A stretch of DNA of 64,000 bases from Edolisoma coerulescens. Its lineage: Eukaryota; Chordata; Aves; Passeriformes; Campephagidae. Under the pieces are notes generated by a model. The model searched no databases. It worked only from the letters and a program-made list of their open reading frames with translations, and was not told where the DNA came from. Shown here one piece after another: positions 1 to 12,500 of the stretch. The translations under genes were made by a program, and so were the position numbers. Position 1 is the stretch's first letter, and each line of letters starts with the position of its first letter. Location: contig VWZW01001252.1 of the NCBI GenBank assembly GCA_013397115.1, forward strand, positions 1 through 64,000, given 5' to 3'.

Positions 1-498
1 ATATATATACACAGATAATCTATGCACAGCAAGCCAAACATACAAAAAATAAATACTCTCACCCCTCTACTATATTTACAGAACAGATCTTATAATCCAG
101 ATTTTGTTAATAAATATTTCTAAACTGCCTGTACAGAATTTATTTTACTTATGTTGATGGATAGCCACAAAGCATATTCAACATATTTACAAAATATCTA
201 TAAATATAGTCTTAAAATAAAGCAGTAGCTACTGAACCTTCAGCCTGGCTGGTTATGTACATTGAGTTAGTAGCTCAGCTGTTGCTTATTCACTATCACA
301 AATGGGTAGTGCAACAAGTTAAAATGTGTATAAAAGATTATACATACAAAACTCTCACATCCTTTGGATGTTTGCAGTTCATTATAACTTTGTGGTTACC
401 CTTCTGCAACATAAATAACGATCAAAAAGAAAAAGCAGGTTCTGTGATCCAAAGCAGATTTGTTCAGTGTTCAGTTGATTGGAGCAGCATCCTCATCC
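1..498 (-). other. LRP8: LRP8 3'UTR (partial, continues off the left edge)
   Basis: This stretch follows the stop codon directly and is AT-rich with no open frame matching a known protein. A minus-strand AATAAA hexamer lies at 139-144 and could be a polyadenylation signal. No cleavage site can be assigned, and the UTR may run past the window edge. Minus-strand ATTTA pentamers occur at 50-54, 111-115, 201-205 and 412-416, the kind of element associated with AU-rich mRNA turnover control. Whether they act here is not known. Confidence 0.7.
139..144 (-). promoter_or_regulatory. Candidate polyadenylation signal AATAAA
   Basis: TTTATT on the plus strand reads AATAAA on the gene strand, about 355 nt after the LRP8 stop codon. 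It is a canonical hexamer in the right orientation. Such hexamers are frequent by chance in AT-rich DNA, so use of this one is only a possibility. Confidence 0.3.
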
Positions 499-537
499 TC
501 ATGGCAACCCATCATCTTCTAAGCTTAATGCTACACG
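499..537 (-). CDS. LRP8: LRP8 terminal coding exon (C-terminal 12 residues)
   Basis: After a pyrimidine-rich CCCTCCCCAG acceptor (AG at 538-539) the exon reads RVALSLEDDGLP and a TGA at 499-501. This is the same C-terminus as mammalian LRP8. It starts in phase 0 and joins cleanly to the GCA codon ending the preceding exon, giving ...HVYPA-RVALSL. The exon is too short to be found by open-frame length alone. The phase match and the family-identical peptide make it secure. Confidence 0.95.
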   Translation of the reverse strand, partial: RVALSLEDDGLP

Positions 538-3500
538 CTGGGGAGGGAAAAAACACACTTTTGTGAACTGTGACACTGGTGCTAACTTGTATTTCTTGTT
601 AAAACTCTCATGGCTGTCCCTACTGAATTGGTGACAAGTCTATTCTAGATAGCGATTTTTTCCTTCCCAAATGAGGTCACCTGCTCAAGTGTTACTAAAG
701 AGGTGTTGGAAAGTTTCCTGCCCTTGTATTGGGTAAGTTTCCTTGTAAGGGATGTGTGGTCTTGTGTGGGACCTTTAGATGATACAGGACATTATCCCCC
801 ACCTGCCTGCCCACAGGAGCTGTGTTGCCTTCACTCATTACTCTGCATCTTCCTGCTCTCTTCTGAAAATACAATGCAGTTATTCCTGCCAGTGCTCCTC
901 TCCCCAGGGATGCTGCTCTGAGGGAGGATCCTCTTCCTTAACTTCTTACAGAACCTCACTCACTTCTCCTTGTGAGGAATGTGACTTTTCTTTATACTGT
1001 TACTATGGAGAAAATACTCTCCCTGGTTTGTAGAGAAACTCACTTTATCCTTACGATACTTTAGACACTTGGTAGCAGCCTAAGCACAGATATAATGGAA
1101 TCCAGTGGAGGATGGGTAATCAATCACCTGTCCCATACTGAGGTTGCTCTTGAGGGAGCTTTACATTTGTCAGATTGGTACCTTGACTAGGACAATTATT
1201 CTTCATTTGAACAGAGTATCTGATACAGAGCACTGTATTCTAAGACAACTGCATGGGCTGCCTAAAGTTTAGGCTTCTGCCTTATCAATGATACTAAAGA
1301 AGTTCTGGTTTTTGTCATTACGTGGCAAATAAACAACACTAATCCAAATTCTGTATTGGAACTCTCAACAGAATTAATCTTCTCCATCAGCCATCTCCTC
1401 AGGTACTTACTGCTGGGTACACGTGTCCAATTTGGGCAGTTCGCCCAATATGGATTTCGTCTTCATCTTCCTCTTCTGTTGTCTTCCTATAAACTGGATT
1501 ATCAAAATTCATGCTTTTAGTATTCTTCCGTTTCCAGTTTCTCCAGATGAGGTATCCCCCCATGCACAGCAAGCCAATGACCACTGAGGAGAGAAAGGGC
1601 TGTTAGGCAGGCATGGATCTGCTGGGATGTTCCCATCTTGGCAGCCATCCTCATAACATTTTCTCAAAGCTGGGTTGCTTTTCCCCAATTCAACAGTTCC
1701 TCTTTCCCACTCCACCTCTGAAAACTGGAAAAGTTTATTTACTGTGGTAAATACAATATTTTGGTATTGCACTTTGGTGTGATCTCCTTCAAAGGTTAAA
1801 TCCAATCTGCTTACCCACAGGAATGACAATTCCAATCACAGCTGCTGTCACAGTTGAACCGAAGCCTTCATCATCATTTGCATCTGTAATTACAGAAGTG
1901 TTCTGATCAATTACCTCACTTGCTGCTTTTAAAGAATGTTCGCTGTTAGTACCCATGTTGTTCTGTCCATCAGAAAGCTTTTGCAATTAAAGAATTTACA
2001 GAAAGTTTCATAATAAAATTATTCTGGAGACGCTGAGCAGTGCACACAGATCTGGGCTGAGCTGAGCTCCTTCTCCTGAGGAACGAGGTCCCTGCAGCGC
2101 CGCGGCCTCGACAGGGGCACCCCAGAGCTCGTGGCCAGGGAAGGGACACGCTCGGTACAGGGCTGTCAGAGAAGCCCTGACCAAAAATGGGTGACTGTGC
2201 TCGGGCCTCTCATTTTCAAGCACCAAAAAAGGAGGCCAGTTTTAAGAACATGACATTTAATGGAAATGCCATGCACGGATCAGGGGTTGGTGAATAGCGC
2301 TCTTAAAAATCCACAGCAGAACACTTTCTAGTACTGACACAATTAATGATTTATTGAGCTGTCAGAAAAAGAATGTAGTTCAAAGCCATCTGCACAGCTT
2401 CTCTGTTTAATTTTTTCCTTTTTTATTATTTACAGCTAAGGAGTTAGTGAACACATCTATCCCTCATTGCTACAGCCTGACCCAGCATAGAAGAAAGGTC
2501 CCAAAACTCTATAGTGTACTTATAAGAGAAAAAAGCAATTACAGGAAAATGTAATTTTAAAAAAATTCAATATACATTTCAAGTTCTGTACTTTAAAAGG
2601 TTTGCTCTGAGATCTTATATAGGGGATCAGTATAGAAAATTTACTTTTGCTAAAATATCAGGAGTTGAGATAGGAGGAACTGTACTTTTTCTTTTGATAC
2701 ATCAATTCATGCAACTTTTAAATACTTCCTTGTAGCAGGCTGTTCCATTACATAGTTGTTTACTTAATAACAAGCCAGACTATTTCCAAAGTGGACAATA
2801 AAAGCACCTTGCTTTCATGGCTCATTAAAAAGGTAATTATTGCATTTCAAAGAAACTTGCACAAAGAGCTCTGAATGCATTTTAGCCATTGGACTGTGCT
2901 TTCCCCACACAGCACAGAGTGCACTGCACCAGTGTTCTACAGACAGGGGTGGTGTATTGCTGCTTTCCAGATGTAATGGAAACTGTGAAACATTTAGGGA
3001 AAAGAAGCATTGTATTGTTTTTAAACATACATGTCTGTTTGAGGTCCTGCAGAGCAAAATGTTCTCTCTGGACTAGAATTTTTTTTTTTTTTTGAACAGC
3101 AGTTCAGCCTTTCTGCTTTGCCTTGGCAGCAGGACCAGGAGGGATTGCCTGTTAGCTCTGATAGGTAGGCTGGTGTTCCATTGAGGGGAGCCTATTAGTG
3201 CTCTCCACTGGGATGCTTTTCTGATAAATAATGCAAAACTTCAAACCTGTGTCATGATGAGGCCACATTAACACGCCGAGCACGGCCACACAAACCAGAG
3301 GCAGCTTGTCTTGGGCTGTAGTGATTCCGCATGTCCAGCAGCACTAAAGCTGCACAGGGGGAATTTTTCACCCAGAACTTGTGCTGGATCACATTAATAA
3401 TTAAACAATTAAAATAGGTGAAGCACCTGCAGAATCATCCATTCTACTGCCTGCAGCACTGAAGCTGGGATGAGCCAGTACTGGGCACGAGGCAAGGGCT

Positions 3501-6500
3501 GTTCATGTGCCTTGGATAAAAGCTGATACAAGTTCCCTAACATGCCAAGTGACTGGAATGTCAGCAGCCATCATAACCCAGGTGCCTGCAGAGAGAGAGC
3601 TGATGTCTCCTGCTGTGCACCAGGATGTGCCTGCACCTGACCCCTCTGGAACTCAGACATCAGGTCAGGTGTCCCACCAGTGCATGAGGAGTTGTGACAC
3701 AGAAGAAGGAAAGAGGAATCTCATTCTCTTACAGTGCTGTGATAAATTGCTGTTTCCAGTGGTCATCTCAGAATCTATCAGGATGGATGTGGTGGAAGGT
3801 AAATGAAAACTTGGGGTGGTGATTGTAGCTTCTGGTACAGCTTTGGGGACAACTTCAGTGGTGTCATTGGCACTGCCAGGTACAGCAGTGATGGTCGTGG
3901 TGCCGGCAGCACGGGATGCTGTGGTTGTGGAAACCACTACAGGAGCTCCAGTAGTTGGAAGATCTGAAAACCAGGACCAACAATGAAATTTGGTCAAAGC
4001 AAGTACGCAAAGCTAATCACAAATGGTGACATTAATCTGGGAAGGACTGTTACATTTAATGAAGAGAAGCAGAAACCAAATTCCAGTTTTATTTCCCAGG
4101 TAGTCAAACTATTGATAGTTCTCTGCCTAAAGCTACAGAAATGATTTCCTGAAGTCAAGCTTGATTTATTAATACTAACAAAAAAAGCACTCTGTATTGA
4201 AGGTAGCTAAGAAGTTCACAAACTTGTGGTTTTTTTCAGAACCTCAGAAAATTCTGAATTGGTACCAGGAGCCCATTGCATGTTAGGGAAAACTACAATG
4301 AAGCCACTCGTCTTTTTGGGATATTATCAGCAATGACTGTGGCCTCTCCAGATCCAGTATCTATCTATAGATAGATATATAGATATCTAAATATATATAT
4401 TGCATATATATGACATAATCAATATATCAATATGTGAGTAATCAATTTTGATGATTTATTGACTAGTCACACTTTTAGTACTGGGCCCTAGCCCTTCCCC
4501 CCCCGCCCTTCCTGCTGTATCTTTTTCTGATTAAGCTTTCCAAAATAAGCAAGCTTTCAGCAAAGGACACCACAGTGCTGCTCTGCTCAGAAGGCAGCAA
4601 GGAGTGGAGTACAGAAGCTGGTGTTGGTGTTTTCACCATCAGGAAGTAGATTCACTGTAAAAATGGTTTTGTTGGAATAGTGAAATGGAGATGTGACTGC
4701 ACTTACCTTTGTAGCATTTTTTCATGTCAGGACCCAGCCACATATTGTCAGGACAGGCACAGGTGTACTTGGGGGAATGGGGAGAGATCTGAGGTGCAGG
4801 AAGACACAAGTAGTCACAGCCTCCATTTGGCTGGGGGCTGAGCTCACAGGAGTCTGGAGCTGTTCAAGGATGGAAGAAAAGATAAGTTATTTTTCTAATT
4901 ATTTATTTCTTGCCCTTGGCAAAGAAATATCAGATCCTCTGAAAAGACCTTCTTCCACTCCCTACCTCAATTTATCAGGCTGCTTAAGCATCTTTACAGT
5001 TTGTACAGTGGAGTGGAATCTTACACAGTACTATAAAAACTTCCCAAATACATAATGACTGGGAAGCATCACAGTGACAAGAGTAACTCACTGGTATCAA
5101 AGATGCTAATTAAACAGCTATTAGCAAATTGCAGGTTCTTCAATAAATGCTGCTGCTGAATTAATTATGCAGGAACTTCAAACATTAGGCATTGATTTCC
5201 CATTATTACCTGTGCTTTCTCTCTCATCAAGAACCATCAGGGAGCATTTCATTTGCCAGCTCAAATAAACCTGATTCAGGGCCATGACATCCTGAGGACA
5301 CCTCTTACCTTTGGGCTGCTTTAATTCATGAAACACCACGATGTCATGAGGGTTATTGAGATTCTCTGCCAGAATGGAGATGTCCAAGCCATTGAGCCTG
5401 TTTGCGCTGAAGATCGCTTCGTTCTCCAGGTCAGTCCAGAACACTCTGTCCTGCAGGGAATGCACAGATTCCTGACCTGGCCTGCTCAAATTGGATTAAA
5501 CTCCAGTGGTCACAGAGTCAGTGCACCACATTCCTACCTTGGGGCACCTTTGGTTCACGCTACTGCTGTCTGCAGCTTTTTTCTTTCTATTTTGGACAAT
5601 GTTCAAAAGCCCAGGTCTCCTACAAGTTTACAAAGTGCTGTGTAATTTTGAGTAGCTCTGGGACTGAGGTGAGGGAGCAGAAATTTGGTAAGGTACAGAC
5701 AAGCTGCATCCATGTTGTTTCTGAACTGCTTTTTCTTTGTAAGCTGGGGTAGATCATGAGCTAAGGGCCATACTCCATACAAGAAATATTTGTTCCATTG
5801 CTGATTTTTTCCTCCTTTCCCAAGATAAGACCTGCATTAAACAGGTATCTATGAAGAGGCCAGTGCCTAGAGCACACCTGGAAGCTGAGCACCTATTTTT
5901 TTTTTTTATTACTATCTTTTGCATGGCATACTATGATTGAAGAAAGAGGTACCCTGGAATTGGAGTTACCAAACAGTATTTAATTGCTTGCTCATCTGTG
6001 TGTGCTGCTGCCTGCTAAACCCATGTGTATTTCCATATGGAAAGCCATACTGCTGGACAACAAGCAAAAGAGTTGTCTGTTATTCTACCCAGCCATTCAG
6101 ACCAGGCAGGATGGAGAGAAGGGAAATAACCTAAGAAAGAGATCCTTCTAAATGCTGCTGATGGAGATAGCACTAAAGAGCAACAATGACTTGGAGAAAC
6201 CCATGCCCAAAGTTAGATGCCCAGATATCACCCACTTTACATAGGAGGAATAAGGGATTTAAGGATAAGGATTTTCCTGAGCCAAAAGCCAACTGGACCT
6301 TTCTCTGCTCTGACGTGCCTACAGTGAGTGCCAAAGTTGAAGCCTTTGTTCCCCCGATCATTTAATGTACTGATGCTGCATTAGGTAAAAGCATGAGATA
6401 ACACATTGCTCTTGATTAAGGGCTTTAAAAAGCAGTTTCCCTGCTGAACCCACACCAGGTTAATCGGTTTCTGTAGCAGCGACCGCCCTCACTGAGCTCT

Positions 6501-9500
6501 CTGTGCTGTGCAAAAGGCAGAGCTTTTAATCAAGAACAACTCTGGGACCTCTTACAGGCTCCAGTCTGTTCTGCATCCGTTTTCCACTCTTACCTCAAAC
6601 ACTGCCAAGCCAAAAGGATGGCTCAGATCATCCACAGAGGAGATCAGAACTTTTCTGTTGCTGCCATTGAAATCAATGCAGGACAGTGAATGCAATTTGG
6701 AGTCTACCCAGTAGAGACGCTGATTCAGCAAATCTGGAAAGTAAAACACAATGAAGCAAAATCACACACAGCTCTTGCAACTCTTTTGCTCTTGCCCAGC
6801 ATGTTTTTCCTGCTGGCAGCATGACTAATCTCTTTATTATTTGGCTTCTTTTTTTTTTTAACACTAGTTCTGATTTTGAATCAGTGCCCAGATATGCTGG
6901 GATAAGACCCTATAAATAAGATTAAAAAGGAGGAACATTCTGCTGTGTGTGTGTGTGGGGAATGCCTGACTGACAGCCTTGTACAATGAGGTTCTTTAGT
7001 TACCAGGAGCAGCAGGGCAGCAGCAGTTTGGGCTTCCCAGATTCCCTCCAGCAGTGCCTGAGTGAGAAGCTTCATCCCTCCCAAGGTTGTTCAGGCCTTG
7101 GCCTCTTGCTGGAGAACAACAACTGAGATTCCAATGAAACACCTCTCTAAAGGAGCTGTGAGATTCACACATTTTCAGTGAAGAAGAATCCTGGGCCCAG
7201 AAACCCTTCTTCTGCTGCAGGCTGGGGGAATCTGCTGGTGGGGACAGTCTTACCACAGCCAGCCAGGTTTGGGGAGGGGGCAGGTAAGGGTGGGAGGAAA
7301 AGATCCACTGTTACTTGGAATGCTAAGCATTGCATTACTCTTTCTGGAGCAAATTTACTCATTTTGGATGGGATTCATTGAACAGAATGCAAGTGGATGA
7401 GAGCCAAGAAAACAAGTTATATAATTAAACAAGTCGTTAATTAATTTCTTAATTACTAAATGATAACATTATTTGTTCACAGCAGTAGCACTTCAGCAGT
7501 ATGTAATGGCAGCAGCATTTCCTCCTACATCCTTGCCACAGCCAGAATTTTCAAAGCCAAGCAGAGAACCTCACATCTGCATGGTGTTAAACACACACAG
7601 CTCCAGCTCCAGAGCAGGATGTTCCCTGCTGCTCCATGAAACCTCCTTTCCACTCTGCTGCTTGCTGTGGCAGTGAGAACCACCACAGCCCTCTGATGGG
7701 TTCCATTCACCCTGAGCAGCTGGGTAGGCAGGGAATGGTGACAGGGAATGGGTTCTGCAGGCCCTGTGCCTTTCCCTGATACACTGTGCATCATCCATCA
7801 GTCCAGTGCAGGATCCTGACACTGCTCCTGAGACAGCCCCAGGTACAGAGACACTTAACACCAAGGATTCTGATGCTTTCCGGACTTCCAAAGTGTTGTC
7901 ACAGCTCTGCATCCTCCCCCCAAATTTCCCTTTGCCTCAAGGCACAATGACAAGCAACTCAAGGCTCCTGCAGTATGAGGTTCTGACTGCAGCAAGACTT
8001 CCTGTGTGTGCTACTGAAATAAAAGAACTCATTTTTGTGAGCAGTAGTGACAGACCAGTTTAGGATTTGTGTGTGCAGGTGCCTTTGCATATTTACCATT
8101 TTGTTTTCCTGTTTAACAATAAAACCAGCTTTCCTTCAGCCCCCATGGGTGCTGTAGCTCTGACCTGGGCACTTACCAAGTGTGATGCCGTTTGGCCACT
8201 CGATGTTGTCGGTGACCAGCACCTGCCGCCCCACGCCGTTCAGACCGGCCTTCTCGATCTTGGCTTTGTCTCCCCAGTCAGACCAATACATGAACCTGAG
8301 AGAGGCAGAGGTAAGAAAACAGTCACCTGGACTCTGGTTAAGAAACCTGCACTGCTGATTGCAGTAGGAGGTGCACTAAGGTTCTCTCATTATAGTAAAG
8401 CTCTCAGCCACTTCAGTTAATTCCGCTGGTGGAACCACATGCAGTTCTCCCCCTGAGTAATCTGCCACAAAACTGGCACCAGAATGCAGAATCTCAGCCC
8501 AGTAACTAACCCCCACAAACTCTCCTGCTGTGCCTGTTAGGTACCTGGCATTCACTCATCCAAATAGTCCAAACACAAGTCAGACAGACTTCATTTCCCA
8601 GGACAGCCTCTGTACTGGGACCAGCTCAGGCCCATCGAACACACGACCTGGCCATGAATTTCAGAACTGTTTTTAACAGCAGGGACCTTGCCAAGGGTTA
8701 GTTGGAGCATCTCCACAGTCCCATTGTGGGGTATATCTTAAAGAGCATCTGAAGTCTCAGTGAGATGAAAACAACCCCCAAGTTTGCCAGAGGGGCAAAA
8801 AGCCAACGGGAATGTCAGCTGGCAAAGGGGTGTTCATGCTCACACCTACCTCTGTGTGGGATCCACAGCGATGGCTCTGGGCTCACTGAGGTCACTGTTG
8901 AAAAGTGTCCTCCTCCTGCTTCCATCTGCAGTGGCCACTGAGATGGTCTTGTTTCCAGAGTCTGTCCAGTAGATGTTCTTGTGGACCCAGTCAATGGCCA
9001 GTCCCTCGGGGGAGTTGAGCTGGCTGTCGATCAGGATCACCTGCTCGGCCGTGTCGCTCGCTTTGTCGATGTAGGCGCTGCAGGGACAGGGGTCACAGGG
9101 CTCACACACGGCCCCCAGAGGCTGGGCCCTGTGGGCAGCGTGGCTGACACAGGAACCCTTGTGGTGCTCCTGCAACCTTCTGCTTTCTCCTACAGCCTCT
9201 TATTTCCCCCTTCCTCTATGGCAGCACTTCCACAGTAGGGAACCGTCATTTCATTGTTCTATCTGCTTCCTGCTATAACTGCACAATTCAGGAAAACATT
9301 CGACTTCAGGCACGTTAACTTCAACAGCGTTGATTTGTGGGATTTATGGACATTAAAAATTTAATCTCCAGGGCTCTGCTGAACAGAGTTGAACTTAGCA
9401 AGCAATAAGTGTGCTTAAATGTCCTGCAGAATTAGGAGCTGTGTAGCTAATTATGATTCATCAAAGGAATTCATGAAGCTGCATTAATTTAGCAAGTGAT

Positions 9501-12500
9501 TTCACTAGATATAAAGAAAATGTTCACTAAGTATTAGTGGCAGCCTCAAAATCTTTCAAAACGATAATGAAAGGCAGCAGGCTCCACATGGATGTTTCAT
9601 AAATAACTGAAATGTTGCTCCTACAACCACACAGGCTGATTCTGCTCTCAGTATCAATTCTGCTGAGTGAACTCAAATCAAGTTATTCTGAGTTTGCATC
9701 AGTGTTTGTAAAAGCTTAGTCTGGCTCTTAGACTAACGCAGTACATCTTAAAACAGTTATAAAACAGCAGGAAGTTTCTGCCCCCTGCCCCAAACATTTG
9801 AAATCATAAGATGCTTCACATCCTCTGTTCATTGCCCATCCTGCCCTTGCTCATGGAATGAGAAGGTGAATTGTATGGGAGCTGAGCTCTCCAGTATCAG
9901 ATTAGAGCCTTGGAACTGAAATGTCTAAACCCAGGAATTCCTGGCAGTTTTCCAGTCTGCAGTCAGGGCTGGAATGGCCATGCAGACTCAGCCTGGATGA
10001 CCAGCACACTGCTGCATCTTCCCTACAAGAATGGTTTTGGTTTGTCTCTGACCCAGCACCGAAGGAATGCTCCATCAGGGCTCTCTGGGCGTCCCACAGT
10101 GCTCCCAAGAGTCCAGTATTCCAGCTGATGAGCACCACGTGCTCTAAGTGCCCAGCTCCAGGCCAGTTAATCCCTTGCCAGTGGCACAGTTGTGTTCCAT
10201 GCTTCCCACCTATGCCTGCACAGGAGGGAAAGCCGAGAGGCTCCCGCAGCTTCCACAATGGAAGGGCTCAAGTACAGGTGACATTTCAATTCTCCCAGTA
10301 ACTAAATATTGTAAAAGATCTTCTGGCACCCCAAAGGGGACATCACCTCAACAGGACAGGATCTGGAAAGGCAAGTGAGGTGAGCATTATGAAAGGTGGG
10401 ATCTCTTGCCAGCAATTACCTCCTGGACCACAGTTTTCACCTTGCTATAGCCTGTTGACCACAGACTGCTTGTTCCCAGGGACTCCCAGCATCCCAGGGC
10501 ATTTGCTGTGGGAGAGCTGCAGGAACAGTGTCTTGGATAATTCTCTGTGTGTGAGCTGGAACTCAGCCCTTGCCCAGACAGACCCAGTGAGAGCTGACAG
10601 CTTTCTTCTGAACTGTCCCCTCCACTTTCAGAACCCCACAGGCCCCTCAGGGTACCTGCCCAGCTTCTGGTGGTCAATGCCCAGCACAGCCTGGGCAGAT
10701 GTCCCTGCCAGTGGCGCAGGAGCTACCAGAGCCTGCAGAAACCCTGGCCTGGCTCCCATGTGCTGACACCAGTCAGCCTGTGCCTGATCATTAGCTAAAA
10801 TCCAGAGCAAACCACTGCAGAAGCTGCAATAGCTGTGCAAATCAGAATATACACGGGGGATTTTCAGCACATAAATTAAATGCTTCTTTGGCTAAGCACA
10901 CTCACAAGCCCCGGCACATAATAACTGTGATGGATGCCATAAAAACAGCTGAAGGAGGAGTGAGAAGGAGAGTTACAGAACATGTACTGTGGTCAGGTGC
11001 TCTGAATTTAAATCCAGTCTACCAGAGACTACAGTGGGCAGCAGATTGTGTCTGTGTTGCTGCTTCCTTGCTCCCACCATTCATCTCCTTTGTGCTTCCA
11101 GATGCTTTGTGGTTTCCCATACAACACTCACAGCGGGGCAGCAGCCTCGGCCCTGCTCTGCAGTATCCATGGTTCAGTAAACAAGAGCCTACATTTAACT
11201 GCACGAGTGCAGCAGGATCTGGCATTGATGAGAAGTCACTCTGTATTATCAAAGAGATAACTGCACAAGCCCCTAATGTCTTTATCAATTCCTAAAAAAA
11301 GATTACCAAGTCTGGGCCACAACAGGTAATCCCTGCCAGGGCAGAAAAGCCCTCCAGTGCCCTGTACCCTGCACTGGATTGCTTTAGGGGGTACAGATGG
11401 AATGCAGCTTTGGGACAGGACCAACACACACATCCTCTCTTGCCCCTTCCTTACCTGTAGATTTTTCGGTAGAACAAGTCACACCAATATATTCTGTTTG
11501 TTGACACCTCCACATCCAGCGCCACCACGTTCTTCAGCATGGGAATGATGCGGGAGTAGTCCCTTTTCACCAGGTCTATCTTACGGACCTCGTGGCGATT
11601 GGTGAAGATCAGGTACGGGCTCTTGCCTACCACAGAAAATCAGCACATTTATCACTTCAGCAGCTGTCCCAAGGGCTGGATTCAGCTTTCATTTCTCAAA
11701 CAATAATGGAACTTTTAGTCACTGACAGCTGTGTTTGTACAGAAGCTTTACACCACACTGGAAGCAAGTGGAAACTTGCTCCAGAGGCAGGCACCTCTGT
11801 GGTCCCTCAACACACGCTGGCTCTTGGACTGCCTGTTCTGCTGAGCCACAAGCAAAACTCCAGGGAATGTCCTCATCTTTAATTTCCCATTTCAGTGCAA
11901 AATCCTGGGCCAGATTTTGGTGACTTACAGCTGGGAAGGTGGAGGGGTATCTAAGCTACCCTGTTTTAATCAGGATGTTTTCCTTTTTTCAGTGCTACTA
12001 CCACTAAATGTTTTTGCTGCACTGTTTTCAATAACACCTGTCAAGAGACTTTCTTTTCTAGTTTCAGTTTCAAACAGCCAAGTAGTGACTGCAATCTTGC
12101 TCTGTACACTGTTAAAATATTCTGATCTGCATGATCAGTAGTTCTTGCCTAGAGACGCATCTGCTATCGCTGCAGCAGCTCTGTGCTGCTCGCAGTGAAT
12201 GTCTTTGCTTGCTTTGAGTGTTTCCTTTTGTTTCCCTTCCCCTGCCTCAGCCCTGAGAGCGTGTTTTCTTATCGGAGTTGTGCTGTTGAGCAAGCAGAGT
12301 TTTAGTGCCTGTGGCGTTGTCTTACCTACAGCTTTGCAGTTCTTGGACAGGGTGTCCATCTCGTATCCTTCGTAGCACTCACATTTGTAGTCTCCCTTGT
12401 AATTAATGCAGATCTGGCTACAAGCGTCTGGATTCTCACATTCATCTATGTCTGAAAGGAGTGTTTGAAACCCATCAATAACTTGAAATCAAACCATCTG

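Noticed and set aside
1884..1986. Extending the juxtamembrane exon upstream to 1986 in the same open frame
   Set aside because: The acceptors there would need phase 0, but the preceding stalk exon ends in phase 1. The acceptor at 1884-1886 gives the family-conserved Tyr and ANDDEGF.
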